Below the pieces are notes generated by a model. That model was not told where the DNA came from. It did not search any database and was given only the letters and a program-made list of their open reading frames with translations. A DNA stretch of 64,000 bases from Bacilli bacterium (GTDB lineage Bacteria > Bacillota_I > Bacilli_A > ML615J-28 > CAG-698): the NCBI GenBank assembly GCA_017962745.1, contig JAGCUR010000007.1, forward strand, positions 21,743 to 85,742. Reading direction: 5' to 3'. Positions 54,015 to 62,993 of the stretch are shown in pieces. The translations under genes were made by a program, and so were the position numbers. The first letter of the stretch is position 1. Every line of letters starts with the position of its first letter.

Positions 54015-55933
54015 TGAATATTCAAGATAAAGCTATTCAAACTCTAAGAGTTTTATCAGTAGAAGAAATTAATGCGGCTAATTCTGGTCATCCAGGAATT
54101 GCCTTAGGTGCTGCTAGTTTAATTCATAGCTTATACTATCATGCAATGAACATTGATCCAGCTCATTCTAACTGGATTAATAGAGATAGATTTGTATTAG
54201 CTGGTGGCCACGGATCTAGCCTACTTTATAGTATGCTTCATTTAGCAGGATATAAAGTATCAATTGATGATTTAAAGGCATTTAGAAAACTTCACTCTAC
54301 TACTCCAGGACACCCAGAACTTGGTGTTACTGATGGTGTTGATGTATCAAGCGGTCCTCTTGGCCAAGGCCTACCAACTGCAGTTGGTATGGCAATCGCC
54401 GAAGCCCACCTACATGCGAAATTCCCAAGTGTAATTGATCATTATACATATGTTATTTGCACTGATGGTGAATTCCAAGAAGGCGTAGCATATGAAGGAA
54501 TGAGCTTAGCTGGTAGGCTTGGTTTAAATAAACTTATTTGTTTATTTGATTCTAATGATATTCAACTTGATGGGGAAGTTAGTGTATGCTTTAACGAAGA
54601 CATCAAGAAAAGAATGGAAGCGTTAAACTGGAATTACGAATTAATCGAAGATGGCAATAATGTGGAAGCAATAGTTGATGCTATTAACCGTGCTAAAGCG
54701 CAAGATAAGCCAACAATGATCGAATGTAAAACAGTTATTGGTTATGGATGTGTAAGTGAAGGCACTAGCAAATGCCACGGCAATCCATTAGGCCAAGATG
54801 AAGTAAATCGATTAAGAGGCTTACTAGGCGGAGATGCCTTTGATGTAGATGATGATGTAAAGAAATATTATAGTGAGATTGCGAAAAAAGGTAGCAAACT
54901 TTATGCTAATTGGCAAAAAGGATGCAAGCAAGGCGAACTTGAAGAAGTTAACAAAATGTTTAATGGTGAATTTAATATTGACTATGATTCATTAATTAAT
55001 GAAGAAGATTTTGTTAATGCCGCTACTCGTAATATTGGTGGCAAAATTTTAGACGCTCTAAATAATCTAGATTCTAGATTAATTGGTGGGTCAGCTGACT
55101 TAATTGCCTCTACTAAAGTAAAAGGTGCTGATGGCAACTTTAGCCTAGAAAACCGCTTAGGTAGAAATATTATGTTTGGTGTTAGAGAACATGCAATGGC
55201 AGCTATTTGCAATGGTATAGCAATTCACGGCGGACTTATTCCATTCTGTAGTGGGTTCTTCGTATTTAGTGATTATGCAAAACCAGCAATTAGACTTGCT
55301 GCGATGCAACATCTACCAGTCGTATATATTTTCTCCCACGATTCAATTGCAGTAGGTGAAGATGGACCTACTCATCAACCAGTAGAACAATTAACGGGCT
55401 TACGTAGCATTCCTAATTTAAATGTTATTAGACCAGCCGATGCTCATGAATGTATACAAGCATATAAGCAAGCATTCACTTCAAAAAATAACCCTACATT
55501 TATTGCTCTAACTCGTCAAAATACGGAAACCTTACCAACACATGGTGATTTAAGCAAAGGAGCATATGTAGTTAGAAGTAGTGAAGCTGATGAAGGCATC
55601 TTAATTGCAACTGGATCTGAAGTTGCTCTAGCTTTGCATGCGGCAGATAAGCTAGCTGAAATGGGTCATCAAGTTAGAGTTGTGAGCATGCCATCAATGT
55701 ATTTATTTGATAAACAAGATAAAGCTTATCAAGAAGAAGTATTACCTCTAAGACTTACCAAGAGATTAGGTATCGAAATGGGAGAGGCTGCACATCTATA
55801 TAAATATATTGGCCTAAGTGGTGATCTATGTAACATTAACCGATTTGGTGTAAGTGGTAAATATCAACTAGTTATGCCTGAATTTGGGTTTAGCGTAGAA
55901 AATATCGTTGAAAGATATTTAAGACTAAAATAG
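54014..55933 (+). CDS. tkt: Transketolase
   Basis: A 639-residue thiamine-diphosphate enzyme of the non-oxidative pentose phosphate pathway. The blocks present are NSGHPGIALGAA (H26), GHGSSLLYSMLHLAGY, SSGPLGQGLPTAVGMAIAEA, the ThDP motif CTDGEFQEGVAYEG with the distal DSND, FGVREHAMAAICNG with the catalytic glutamate, and DSIAVGEDGPTHQPVEQL. The ThDP motif begins TDG instead of the common GDG. Length is close to normal. It starts within the stop of the preceding gene. Confidence 0.94.
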   Translation: MNIQDKAIQTLRVLSVEEINAANSGHPGIALGAASLIHSLYYHAMNIDPAHSNWINRDRFVLAGGHGSSLLYSMLHLAGYKVSIDDLKAFRKLHSTTPGHPELGVTDGVDVSSGPLGQGLPTAVGMAIAEAHLHAKFPSVIDHYTYVICTDGEFQEGVAYEGMSLAGRLGLNKLICLFDSNDIQLDGEVSVCFNEDIKKRMEALNWNYELIEDGNNVEAIVDAINRAKAQDKPTMIECKTVIGYGCVSEGTSKCHGNPLGQDEVNRLRGLLGGDAFDVDDDVKKYYSEIAKKGSKLYANWQKGCKQGELEEVNKMFNGEFNIDYDSLINEEDFVNAATRNIGGKILDALNNLDSRLIGGSADLIASTKVKGADGNFSLENRLGRNIMFGVREHAMAAICNGIAIHGGLIPFCSGFFVFSDYAKPAIRLAAMQHLPVVYIFSHDSIAVGEDGPTHQPVEQLTGLRSIPNLNVIRPADAHECIQAYKQAFTSKNNPTFIALTRQNTETLPTHGDLSKGAYVVRSSEADEGILIATGSEVALALHAADKLAEMGHQVRVVSMPSMYLFDKQDKAYQEEVLPLRLTKRLGIEMGEAAHLYKYIGLSGDLCNINRFGVSGKYQLVMPEFGFSVENIVERYLRLK

Positions 55934-55940
55934 GTGAAGT

Positions 55941-57314
55941 ATGAATTTCTTAGAATATGCAAAACAAAACGAAGAAAAACTACTTAAAGATTTAGCAGAC
56001 TTAATTAAGTTTCCTAGCGTCTTATGCAATCAACCAGATGTAAAAGACGCTCCTTTTGGAAAACCACTTGTAGAATGTTTAAACTGGATATTAGAACAAG
56101 GAAAAAAAGCCGGCTTTAAAGTAAAAAATATCGATAATGTAGTTGGATATATTGAATATGATTCTGGCCTAGATGAAAAAGCTGAAATGCTAGCAATCTT
56201 AGGTCACCTTGATGTTGTACCAACTGGTGACTTAGATGCATGGAAATCAGATCCATTTACGGCTCGTCGTGAAGGTAACAGATTATATGCTAGAGGATCA
56301 ATCGATGATAAAGGTCCAGTAATGGCAGCCTTTTATGCTTTAAAATGTTTAAAAGATAGTAACATCAAATTAAATAAAATCGTTAGAATCATTGTTGGTA
56401 CTGATGAAGAAAGCGGTTCTAGATGCCTTGCTCGTTATATGCAAACTGAACGTATTCCTGATGTTGCTTTTTCACCTGATGCCGATTACCCTGTAATTTA
56501 TGGGGAAAAAGGAATTGCTAGTTTTGATTTCTTAAGTGTTAAAAAAGACCCTAACATTATCTTAATGGATTCAGGTGACGTTTATAACGTCGTACCAGAA
56601 AAGGCTAGAATCGTATCTAAGTTAGATTTAAGAGCTGAATTTAATGAGTACTTAAAGAATAATAAATTTAGCGGCGAAGTAAAAGAAGTTAATGGCGAGT
56701 TTACATATATTCTAAACGGTAAAAGAGCTCATGGTATGGAACCAAGAAATGGTATCAATGCTTTAGTAAACTTATGTCATTTTGCCAAAGACTACTTTGA
56801 TGATGCCATGATTAAGTTTGTATCTAAATGTTTATATGATTCAAGAATGGCCCAAGTTAACCTTAACTTTACGGATCCAGAAATGGGCGATTTAACAGTT
56901 AATGTGGCTAACTTTAAGATGGATAAAGATAATGAAAAAGTAGGTATTAATATTCGTTATCCAATTCATTTTGATTATGATAAATTCTATTTAGGTTTGC
57001 AAAATATAGCTAGTGAATTTGGCATTAAATGTGTTGCTTTAGGCAATAGTCATCCTCATTATGTAGATAAGGATTCTAGTCTTGTTAAGACATTATTTGA
57101 AACATATCAAAAGTATATGGAAGACTATACTCATAAACCAATTACAATTGGTGGTGGCACTTACGCTAGAGCATTTGATAATGCCGTTGCATTTGGTATT
57201 TTAATGCCTGGAGCAGAAGATGTAATGCATCAAGCCAATGAATATGTAGATATAGATGTACTAGTAAAATCAGTAGCGATTTTCTCAGAAGCCATCTATA
57301 AACTAGCTAAGTAG
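55941..57314 (+). CDS. pepV: M20 family dipeptidase, PepV type
   Basis: A 457-residue dinuclear zinc peptidase. Metal and catalytic motifs: GHLDVVPTGD, ARGSIDDKGPVMAAFYALK, GTDEESGSRCLARY, FSPDADYPVIYGEKG, and the final histidine in GAEDVMHQANEYVDIDVL. The lid domain with the extended loop is typical of PepV. It cleaves dipeptides in the cytoplasm. AGGTGA before the ATG; 7 bases after tkt. Confidence 0.93.
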   Translation: MNFLEYAKQNEEKLLKDLADLIKFPSVLCNQPDVKDAPFGKPLVECLNWILEQGKKAGFKVKNIDNVVGYIEYDSGLDEKAEMLAILGHLDVVPTGDLDAWKSDPFTARREGNRLYARGSIDDKGPVMAAFYALKCLKDSNIKLNKIVRIIVGTDEESGSRCLARYMQTERIPDVAFSPDADYPVIYGEKGIASFDFLSVKKDPNIILMDSGDVYNVVPEKARIVSKLDLRAEFNEYLKNNKFSGEVKEVNGEFTYILNGKRAHGMEPRNGINALVNLCHFAKDYFDDAMIKFVSKCLYDSRMAQVNLNFTDPEMGDLTVNVANFKMDKDNEKVGINIRYPIHFDYDKFYLGLQNIASEFGIKCVALGNSHPHYVDKDSSLVKTLFETYQKYMEDYTHKPITIGGGTYARAFDNAVAFGILMPGAEDVMHQANEYVDIDVLVKSVAIFSEAIYKLAK

Positions 57315-57318
57315 GATT

Positions 57319-57963
57319 ATGCGTTTACGAAAACTTAAGAACCTTGATAAAAGGTTAGAAGCGAGCAAAGAATTAATCATTCAGGATGGCGAAAGTCACA
57401 AAGGAAGGTGGAAATTTTTCTTTGGTAATGATAATCCCGTTCATCTAGAAATCGGGATGGGCAAAGGTCAGTTTATCATAACGCTAGCCCAAAAAAATCC
57501 AAATATAAATTATATTGGCCTAGAAAAAGAAATTGGCTGCTTAATTAAAGCGGCCGAAAGAATCGAGGCTAGAATTCCTAACTTAATATTTGTTCATTTT
57601 GATGCTTCTAACATTTTAGATGTCTTTAGTGAAAATGAAGTTGATAAACTTTATTTAAACTTTAGTGATCCATGGCCTAAAGCTAGACATGAGAAACGTA
57701 GATTAACTTATATTGATAATTTAGAAAAATATAAAGTAATTTTAGCTAACCCATGCGATATTGAAATGAAAACAGATAATATTGGTTTATTTGAATTTAG
57801 TGTGGAATCATTTAAACAAGCTAAATTTGAGACTATTGAATTAAGTTATGATCTACATAAAGATAAAGAAAATATTATAACTACAGAATATGAAGATAAA
57901 TTTACTAGTTTAGGTAATAAGATTAATTATATTCAAGTTAATTATCATAAGGAGGCAAAATGA
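57319..57963 (+). CDS. trmB: tRNA (guanine-N7-)-methyltransferase
   Basis: A 214-residue SAM-dependent enzyme that methylates G46 of tRNA. SAM motif EIGMGKGQFIITLAQKNPN, then IGLEKEIGCLIKAAER, and the family hallmark LNFSDPWPKARHEKRRLTY. Standard length. Four bases separate it from pepV, and its stop overlaps the next ATG (ATGA). Confidence 0.95.
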   Translation: MRLRKLKNLDKRLEASKELIIQDGESHKGRWKFFFGNDNPVHLEIGMGKGQFIITLAQKNPNINYIGLEKEIGCLIKAAERIEARIPNLIFVHFDASNILDVFSENEVDKLYLNFSDPWPKARHEKRRLTYIDNLEKYKVILANPCDIEMKTDNIGLFEFSVESFKQAKFETIELSYDLHKDKENIITTEYEDKFTSLGNKINYIQVNYHKEAK

Positions 57964-58508
57964 ACTGCTTAGCAATTTTAGTAAATGGTTTTGAAGATAG
58001 TGAAGCAATTACTTCAATTGATGTTTTAAGAAGAGCAAAAATTGATGTAGATGTAGCGACTATTTATCAAGACAAAATAGTTAAATCAGCCCATGGATTT
58101 AAAGTTGAAGCAAATAAAACATTAAAAGAAATTGATTATACTAGTTATGATATTTTATTACTTCCTGGGGGACCTGCGGTATTTAAAGAATTACATCAAC
58201 TTGAAATTATTAGTCTAATCATCCTAGATTATGCTAAGAAAAATAAAGTTATTGCTTCCATTTGCGCAGCACCATCACTAGTTGGTAAACTTGGTTTATT
58301 TGAAGGTAAGAAATATACTTGTTTTCCTGGATGTGATTCACCAATCACTAAAGGCACAAATACCGGTAAGGAAGTTGTAGTAGATGGTAACTATATTACT
58401 GCTAGATCAATGTATTATAGTGCTGACTTTGCATTAGCTATTATTGAAAAAGTATTAGGTAGTGCCAAAGCCAAAGAAATTAAAAACCAAATTATGGGTA
58501 AGAATTAG
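57960..58508 (+). CDS. DJ-1/PfpI family protein
   Basis: A 182-residue protein of the DJ-1/ThiJ/PfpI superfamily. It starts CLAILVNGFEDSEAITSIDV (with the conserved glutamate), has LLLPGGPAVFKEL, and the nucleophile elbow is ASICAAPSLVGKLGLF. ITARSMYYSADFALAII closes the fold. Members act as glyoxalase or deglycase-like or stress proteins; the activity here is unknown. AAGGAGG is within the end of trmB. Confidence 0.9.
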   Translation: MNCLAILVNGFEDSEAITSIDVLRRAKIDVDVATIYQDKIVKSAHGFKVEANKTLKEIDYTSYDILLLPGGPAVFKELHQLEIISLIILDYAKKNKVIASICAAPSLVGKLGLFEGKKYTCFPGCDSPITKGTNTGKEVVVDGNYITARSMYYSADFALAIIEKVLGSAKAKEIKNQIMGKN

Positions 58509-58511
58509 ATT

Positions 58512-58540
58512 AAAGGCTTACGTCTTTGTAAGCCTTTTTC
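58512..58540 (+). terminator. Terminator after the DJ-1 gene
   Basis: A perfect 10-bp stem (AAAGGCTTAC / GTAAGCCTTT, loop GTCTTT), then T residues. It ends the long transcript that starts at 52.5 kb. Confidence 0.88.
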
Positions 58541-58542
58541 TC

Positions 58543-58571
58543 TTGTTTAATTTAGTAATGTATGATACAAT
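58543..58571 (+). promoter_or_regulatory. Promoter of the P-type ATPase gene
   Basis: TTGTTT (58543-58548), 17-bp spacer, TACAAT (58566-58571) with TGA extension. Confidence 0.7.
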
Positions 58572-58607
58572 GTGTTTAATCATATTAGTATTTTTTCAGG
58601 TGAAATT

Positions 58608-61151
58608 ATGGCTAAAAAGAGCGCTGATTTAATTGAAAAGAAGAAAATAATTAATAACAAGACTGAAGAAGTAGATATTCAAATGACTGATGTTACGGAA
58701 CCTGAAGTTAGTGATATTGAAAATGGCCTATCTTCTAGCGAAGTACAAAAAAGAATTGATGCTGGTCAAGTTAATAATTATGTAGCTAAGAAAGGTAAAT
58801 CGATTCCACGTATTATTGTGGATAACGTATTTACATTCTTTAACATGCTTTATTTAGGTATAACTGTCATGTTAGCTTTAGCGCATTCTTGGAGCGATAT
58901 GTTTTACTTATTTATCGTTATACCAAATTTAGTAATTGGTATTTACCAAGAAATTAAAGCAAAACTAACGATTGATAAATTAAGTTTAATCACCGCTCCT
59001 CAGGCAACAGTTATTAGAGATGGAGTAGAAACGCATGTTGCTACTAACGAAATAGTATTAGATGATATCGTCATTTTAAAAGCAGGCGATCAAATCTATT
59101 CTGATGCCATAGTAGTAGATGGGGTTATTGAAGCTAATGAATCACTTCTAACAGGTGAAGCTGATGCCATTACTAAAAAGAATGGTGATACACTATTTTC
59201 TGGTAGCTTTGTATCAAGTGGCACATGTAAAGCTAGAATTGATCATGTAGGTAAAGATAACTATATTGAAAAATTAGCAGCAGAAGCTAAGAAGCATGAA
59301 GCTCCTAAATCAGAATTATTAAAAACTTTAAGAACAATCATTAAAGTAGTTGGTTTTATCATTATTCCACTAGGTGCTCTAACTATGTATATTGAAATAC
59401 AAAAGTTAACGGAAGGCACAATGAGCTTATGGGATAAGATAATTGCATCAGTTCCTAGAACTTCAGCTGTAATTTTAGGTATGATTCCATCAGGATTATT
59501 CTTGTTAACTAGTGTAGCTTTATTTGTTGGTGTATTGAATCTAGCTAAAAGAAAAACATTAGTTCAAGAAATATATTGTATTGAAACATTAGCGAGAGTT
59601 GATATTTTATGTTTAGATAAAACTGGTACTATCACTGATGGAACTATGCATGTAGTGGATTGTATTGAAGTAAAGAATCCAACTGACTTTACAATTAGGG
59701 AAATCATTGGTTCAATGATGAGTGCATTCCCAGAAACTAATGCTACATCAGATGCCTTAATTAGATATTTTGATACTAACAAAGTATTAACACCAGTTAA
59801 TATTATTCCATTCTCCTCAAAGAGAAAATTTAGTGCAGTTAGTTTTAAAGATCCAGAAACTAATAGTTCAATCGGAACTTTCTATTTAGGTGCACCAGAA
59901 TTTGTATTAACTGATCAATATGAAAAATTAAAATCTAAAGTTGAAAGATTTGCATCACAAGGTTGTAGAGTAATCGTACTTGGTCATACTAATACGGGCT
60001 TAAAAGAAGGACAAAGTCCGAAAAACGTTAAAGCCGTTGCTTTAATTGTTATTCAAGACCACATTAGGGAAGAAGCATATAAGACAATTGATTACTTTAA
60101 ACAAAATGATGTAGATGTTAAGGTAATATCAGGTGATAATCCAATCACTGTATCAGAGATCGCAAGACGTGCTGGTGTTGCTAATGCTAATAGATATATT
60201 AGCTTAGAAGGCATGACTGATGAAGAAGTAGCTGATATTGCTTTTGAATATACTGTCTTTGGCCGTGTAACACCGGTCCAAAAGAAAGTATTAGTGCAAG
60301 CATTTAAAGCGCAAAAGAAGACTGTTGCTATGACAGGTGACGGTGTAAATGATATCTTAGCTTTAAAAGAAGCTGATTGTTCAATCGCTATGGCATCAGG
60401 ATCTGATGCTACTAAATATGTAAGTCAGTTAGTATTACTTGATTCTAATTTTGCTTCAATGCCACAAGTAGTAGCAGAAGGTAGAAGAGTTATTAACAAT
60501 ATTCAAAGAACATCTTCTCTATTCTTGCTTAAGACTATGGCAGTAATTTTATTAACAATTATTTATTTACTACTTGGTAAGTTTGTAAAACCATTCTATA
60601 CTTATCCATTTGCAAAACCAAGTATGTTAATGTTAATTGAAATATTTGCGGTTGGTATTCCAGCAGCAGTGCTTGCTTTACAGCCTAACCATGAAAAAGT
60701 TAAAGGTAAATTCTTTATCAATGTCATGAAGACAGTTATCCCAGCTGCTTTAACTATCATCGTAGGCCACGGCATACTTTATGCTCTAGTAGCCCTTGGT
60801 ATCTTTGATTTAAGCCAAGCACAGTTTAATTCAATTGCTATTATAATTACCAATATCGTATTCTTGTTTGTATTATTCGAACAATGTAGACCATGGACAT
60901 GGTGGAAGATTGTTATATATGTTGTGTTCTTAGGAATTACCATTGCGGCATACATCTTATCAATGGCTAACGCCTTTAATGGTGCTGTATTTGAATATGT
61001 ACAAGCAGTTAATTTGAATACTGGTAATCATGAATATTTATTATTACTATTCTGCTTTGCACTAGCCTCATATTACATCCTTCAAGCATTTAAAAAGATG
61101 TTAGCAACAAAGCCAAAGAAAGTAAGAAATCCATATCGTAAACAAATATAA
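58608..61151 (+). CDS. P-type cation ATPase, CtpE-like
   Basis: An 847-residue P-type ATPase. The actuator domain carries LLTGEAD (TGES in most families). The membrane motif in helix 4 is LGMIPSGLFLLTSVALFVG, the phosphorylation site is CLDKTGTITDGTM (Asp near 337) and the hinge is TGDGVNDILALKEADCSIAM. About ten membrane helices in total; there are no N-terminal metal-binding cysteines. IPSGL in place of CPC or PEGL and the large C-terminal membrane part fit the CtpE-type group, for which calcium uptake has been proposed. The ion is inferred. The ATG at 58608 follows AGGTGA. Confidence 0.87.
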   Translation: MAKKSADLIEKKKIINNKTEEVDIQMTDVTEPEVSDIENGLSSSEVQKRIDAGQVNNYVAKKGKSIPRIIVDNVFTFFNMLYLGITVMLALAHSWSDMFYLFIVIPNLVIGIYQEIKAKLTIDKLSLITAPQATVIRDGVETHVATNEIVLDDIVILKAGDQIYSDAIVVDGVIEANESLLTGEADAITKKNGDTLFSGSFVSSGTCKARIDHVGKDNYIEKLAAEAKKHEAPKSELLKTLRTIIKVVGFIIIPLGALTMYIEIQKLTEGTMSLWDKIIASVPRTSAVILGMIPSGLFLLTSVALFVGVLNLAKRKTLVQEIYCIETLARVDILCLDKTGTITDGTMHVVDCIEVKNPTDFTIREIIGSMMSAFPETNATSDALIRYFDTNKVLTPVNIIPFSSKRKFSAVSFKDPETNSSIGTFYLGAPEFVLTDQYEKLKSKVERFASQGCRVIVLGHTNTGLKEGQSPKNVKAVALIVIQDHIREEAYKTIDYFKQNDVDVKVISGDNPITVSEIARRAGVANANRYISLEGMTDEEVADIAFEYTVFGRVTPVQKKVLVQAFKAQKKTVAMTGDGVNDILALKEADCSIAMASGSDATKYVSQLVLLDSNFASMPQVVAEGRRVINNIQRTSSLFLLKTMAVILLTIIYLLLGKFVKPFYTYPFAKPSMLMLIEIFAVGIPAAVLALQPNHEKVKGKFFINVMKTVIPAALTIIVGHGILYALVALGIFDLSQAQFNSIAIIITNIVFLFVLFEQCRPWTWWKIVIYVVFLGITIAAYILSMANAFNGAVFEYVQAVNLNTGNHEYLLLLFCFALASYYILQAFKKMLATKPKKVRNPYRKQI

Positions 61152-61183
61152 AAATAAGTCTCCGGAAGGAGACTTATTTGTTA
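61152..61183 (+). terminator. Terminator of the P-type ATPase gene
   Basis: A perfect 12-bp stem (AAATAAGTCTCC / GGAGACTTATTT, loop GGAA), followed by a short T-rich stretch. Confidence 0.82.
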
Positions 61184-61200
61184 CTTGCCCGAAATATGTT

Positions 61201-61229
61201 TTGACATTTTAGGATATTAGTAGTATAAT
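61201..61229 (+). promoter_or_regulatory. Consensus promoter of the rpsF-ssb-rpsR operon
   Basis: TTGACA (61201-61206), 17-bp spacer, TATAAT (61224-61229), a perfect sigma-A match and the strongest promoter in the window. Confidence 0.93.
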
Positions 61230-61235
61230 CGTATA

Positions 61236-61307
61236 GGAATTAGGAACTAGAGGCCAAAGTTTCTAACCTTGCCGGCAACGGCCATTAGACCAAAAGGAGG
61301 GTACCAA
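61236..61307 (+). promoter_or_regulatory. rpsF leader, candidate S6:S18-binding RNA
   Basis: About 72 untranslated bases. One hairpin is TAGGAACT / AGTTTCTA with loop AGAGGCCAA. A second region has TTGCCGGCAACGGCC with a CCG element. The GGCC in the first loop could pair with the later GGCC. S6:S18 complexes are known to bind CCG-containing leaders upstream of rpsF in many bacteria; assignment here rests on position and the CCG motif. Confidence 0.5.
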
Positions 61308-61589
61308 ATGAGACAATATAAAGGTATGTATATCATTCGTCCAGATTTAACTGAAGAACAAACTAAAGCAGTTATTGAAGATATCAATAATATCTTCACT
61401 ACTCGCGGTGGCGAAATTTTAGAAGTTAATGAATGGGGTGCTCGTGAATTAGCTTACGAAATCAATGATTTCAAGAAAGGTTATTATGTAGTCATCTTAG
61501 TTAACGCTAATGATGATGCAGTTCTTGAATATGATCGTATTTGCAACATTCGCGAAGATGTTATCAGACACATATTAGTTAGAGAATAG
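61308..61589 (+). CDS. rpsF: 30S ribosomal protein S6
   Basis: A 93-residue S6. It starts MRQYKGMYIIRPDLTEEQTK and has NEWGARELAYEINDFKKGYY and IREDVIRHILVRE, all typical. The frame is open to 61269, but AAAGGAGG before the ATG at 61308 sets the start. First gene of the operon with ssb and rpsR. Confidence 0.96.
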   Translation: MRQYKGMYIIRPDLTEEQTKAVIEDINNIFTTRGGEILEVNEWGARELAYEINDFKKGYYVVILVNANDDAVLEYDRICNIREDVIRHILVRE

Positions 61590-61602
61590 TGGAGAATAGT
61601 AA

Positions 61603-62175
61603 ATGAATAAAGTTATTTTAATTGGTAGACTTACTAGAGATCCAGAACTTAAAACGACTAATACAAATTTACCATATGTGCAATTTACAATTGCTGTAGA
61701 TAGAAACTATCAAAACAAAAATGGTGAACGCCAAGCTGATTTCATCAACTGTATCGCATGGAGAGCAACAGCAGACCTAATTGGCAGATACATTCATAAA
61801 GGCAATTTAATCGGAGTTGAAGGCCAAATTCAGACTAATACTTATGATGATCCAAATAGTGGTATGCGTCGCACATCAACTAACGTGCTTGTAGAAAACA
61901 TTCAATTCTTAGGAAAGAAACAAGATAACGTTAATCAAAATGTAAATCCATTTGCAGACATGGTATCACCACAATCATATAACAATCAAGGCTATAATAA
62001 CCAACAACGTAATTATAATAACAACGGTTATAATAACAATTATAACAATGGTTATAACAATAATTACCAAAATAATGGTTATAATCAACAACCAAAGCCT
62101 GAACAAAAGCAAGAAAATCCATTTGATAACATTTCAAATCAATTTGATATTTCAAATGACGACTTGCCATTCTAA
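61603..62175 (+). CDS. ssb: Single-stranded DNA-binding protein
   Basis: A 190-residue SSB. The N-terminal OB fold (about 1-108) begins MNKVILIGRLTRDPELKTTN and includes FINCIAWRATADLIGRYIHK. The linker (about 120-168) is almost pure N, Y, Q and G. The C-terminal tip DISNDDLPF is the acidic protein-interaction tail of bacterial SSB. Lies between rpsF and rpsR, as in most bacteria. Confidence 0.96.
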   Translation: MNKVILIGRLTRDPELKTTNTNLPYVQFTIAVDRNYQNKNGERQADFINCIAWRATADLIGRYIHKGNLIGVEGQIQTNTYDDPNSGMRRTSTNVLVENIQFLGKKQDNVNQNVNPFADMVSPQSYNNQGYNNQQRNYNNNGYNNNYNNGYNNNYQNNGYNQQPKPEQKQENPFDNISNQFDISNDDLPF

Positions 62176-62193
62176 AATAGGAGGATTATAAAA

Positions 62194-62418
62194 ATGCCAG
62201 GATTTCGTCCAAAGAGAAAAAAGACATGTTATTTTACAGAACATAATATTGATAAAATTGACTGGACAGATTACGAATTATTACGTCGTTATGTAACTGA
62301 CCGTGGCAAAATCTTACCACGTAGAGTTACAGGAACTAAAGCAATTTATCAAAGACAATTAGCAGTAGCTATTAAACGTGCTCGTCATATGGCTTTATTA
62401 CCATTTGTTAGAGAGTAG
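62194..62418 (+). CDS. rpsR: 30S ribosomal protein S18
   Basis: A 74-residue S18: [20 protein letters not shown], then [17 protein letters not shown] and [20 protein letters not shown], all canonical. GGAGG before the ATG. Last gene of the operon. Confidence 0.96.
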   Translation: MPGFRPKRKKTCYFTEHNIDKIDWTDYELLRRYVTDRGKILPRRVTGTKAIYQRQLAVAIKRARHMALLPFVRE

Positions 62419-62423
62419 TTTAG

Positions 62424-62546
62424 GTGCTGTTTAAGCGCAAGCTCAAATCTTACATGGTGTACAAAAATGCCATGCCTAGCTTAGCGGTGCAATAACAAGT
62501 AAATAACAAGAAATAGATCATGCAAGAAGCATGGTCTTTCTTTATG
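62424..62546 (+). repeat. Structured repeat R1, copy A (3' UTR of rpsR)
   Basis: A 123-base unit 5 bases after the rpsR stop. Stems: GTGCT (62424-62428) with AGCGC (62434-62438); CATGG (62453-62457) with CCATG (62470-62474); a constant single-stranded AACAAGTAAATAACAAGAA; then a terminator stem GATCATGC (62516-62523) with GCATGGTC (62529-62536) and TTTCTTT. A diverged second copy lies at 62734. In this position it provides the operon terminator. Confidence 0.75.
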
Positions 62547-62601
62547 CTTTGGGCAAGTATTTCGCAAGTTTTTTAGCAAAACAGTTTGCAAATAAACTAA
62601 A

Positions 62602-62724
62602 ACACGACATAATACATGCGAGGCGTGTGCTGGGCTTTACATTGCAATGAGTGGCTTGGCACTTAGCTTTACATAGCAATTTGGGGCGAGGCTTTTCTGT
62701 GCATTGGAGGAGAATTGGATTTGT
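62602..62724 (+). repeat. Repeat R2, copy 1, with promoter-like 5' end
   Basis: It starts with ACACGACATAATACATGC, where CATAAT resembles a -10 and TTGCAA at about 62586 a -35. It ends with GAGGCTTTTCTGT, then a diverged GGAGAATTGGATTTG. Inside are two near-copies of GCTTTACATAGCAAT. A shorter copy occurs at 63675. No open frame is conserved between the copies. R1 copy B follows 9 bases downstream. Confidence 0.6.
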
Positions 62725-62733
62725 ATCTATACA

Positions 62734-62867
62734 GTGCTTGTTTAAGCACAGGCCAAATGCTTCACATGAATACAAAAATCTCATGCACAGCAGCTTAGCT
62801 CATGCTTAGCACAAAACAAGTAAATAACAAGAAATAGATCATGCAAGAAGCATGATCTTTTTTTATG
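62734..62867 (+). repeat. Structured repeat R1, copy B with intrinsic terminator
   Basis: Second R1 copy. Stems: GTGCTT (62734-62739) with AAGCAC (62744-62749); CATGA (62765-62769) with TCATG (62781-62785); constant AACAAGTAAATAACAAGAA; then terminator GATCATGC (62837-62844) with GCATGATC (62850-62857) and seven T residues. Relative to copy A the base pairs change together, so pairing is preserved while sequence differs. Confidence 0.75.
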
Positions 62868-62944
62868 TAATGCTGAGCTTATTTAAGTATAAACAGTTCA
62901 ATAGATTACAAATGATATTTCATTATTTGAACATTATATCAAAA

Positions 62945-62970
62945 AGAGACCTATCTTATACGATAGATCT
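62945..62970 (-). terminator. Terminator of the 63 kb membrane-protein gene
   Basis: Stem GAGACCTATC / GATAGATCTC (one mismatch) with a T-run on the minus-strand 3' side. The stretch 62868-62944 between R1 copy B and this hairpin shows nothing else. Confidence 0.7.
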
Positions 62971-62993
62971 CATAAATTAGTGAATCATTTAGT

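Noticed and set aside
61975..62095. Possible CRISPR or tandem repeat (AAC/AAT-rich repeats)
   Set aside because: The repetition is codon-level low complexity encoding the N/Y/Q/G linker of SSB; there are no spacers of constant length.
62542..62784. An 80-codon minus-strand frame rich in cysteine over the R1/R2 repeats
   Set aside because: No ribosome binding site, no similarity recognised, and the matching part of the other R2 copy is shifted by one base, so the frame is not conserved.
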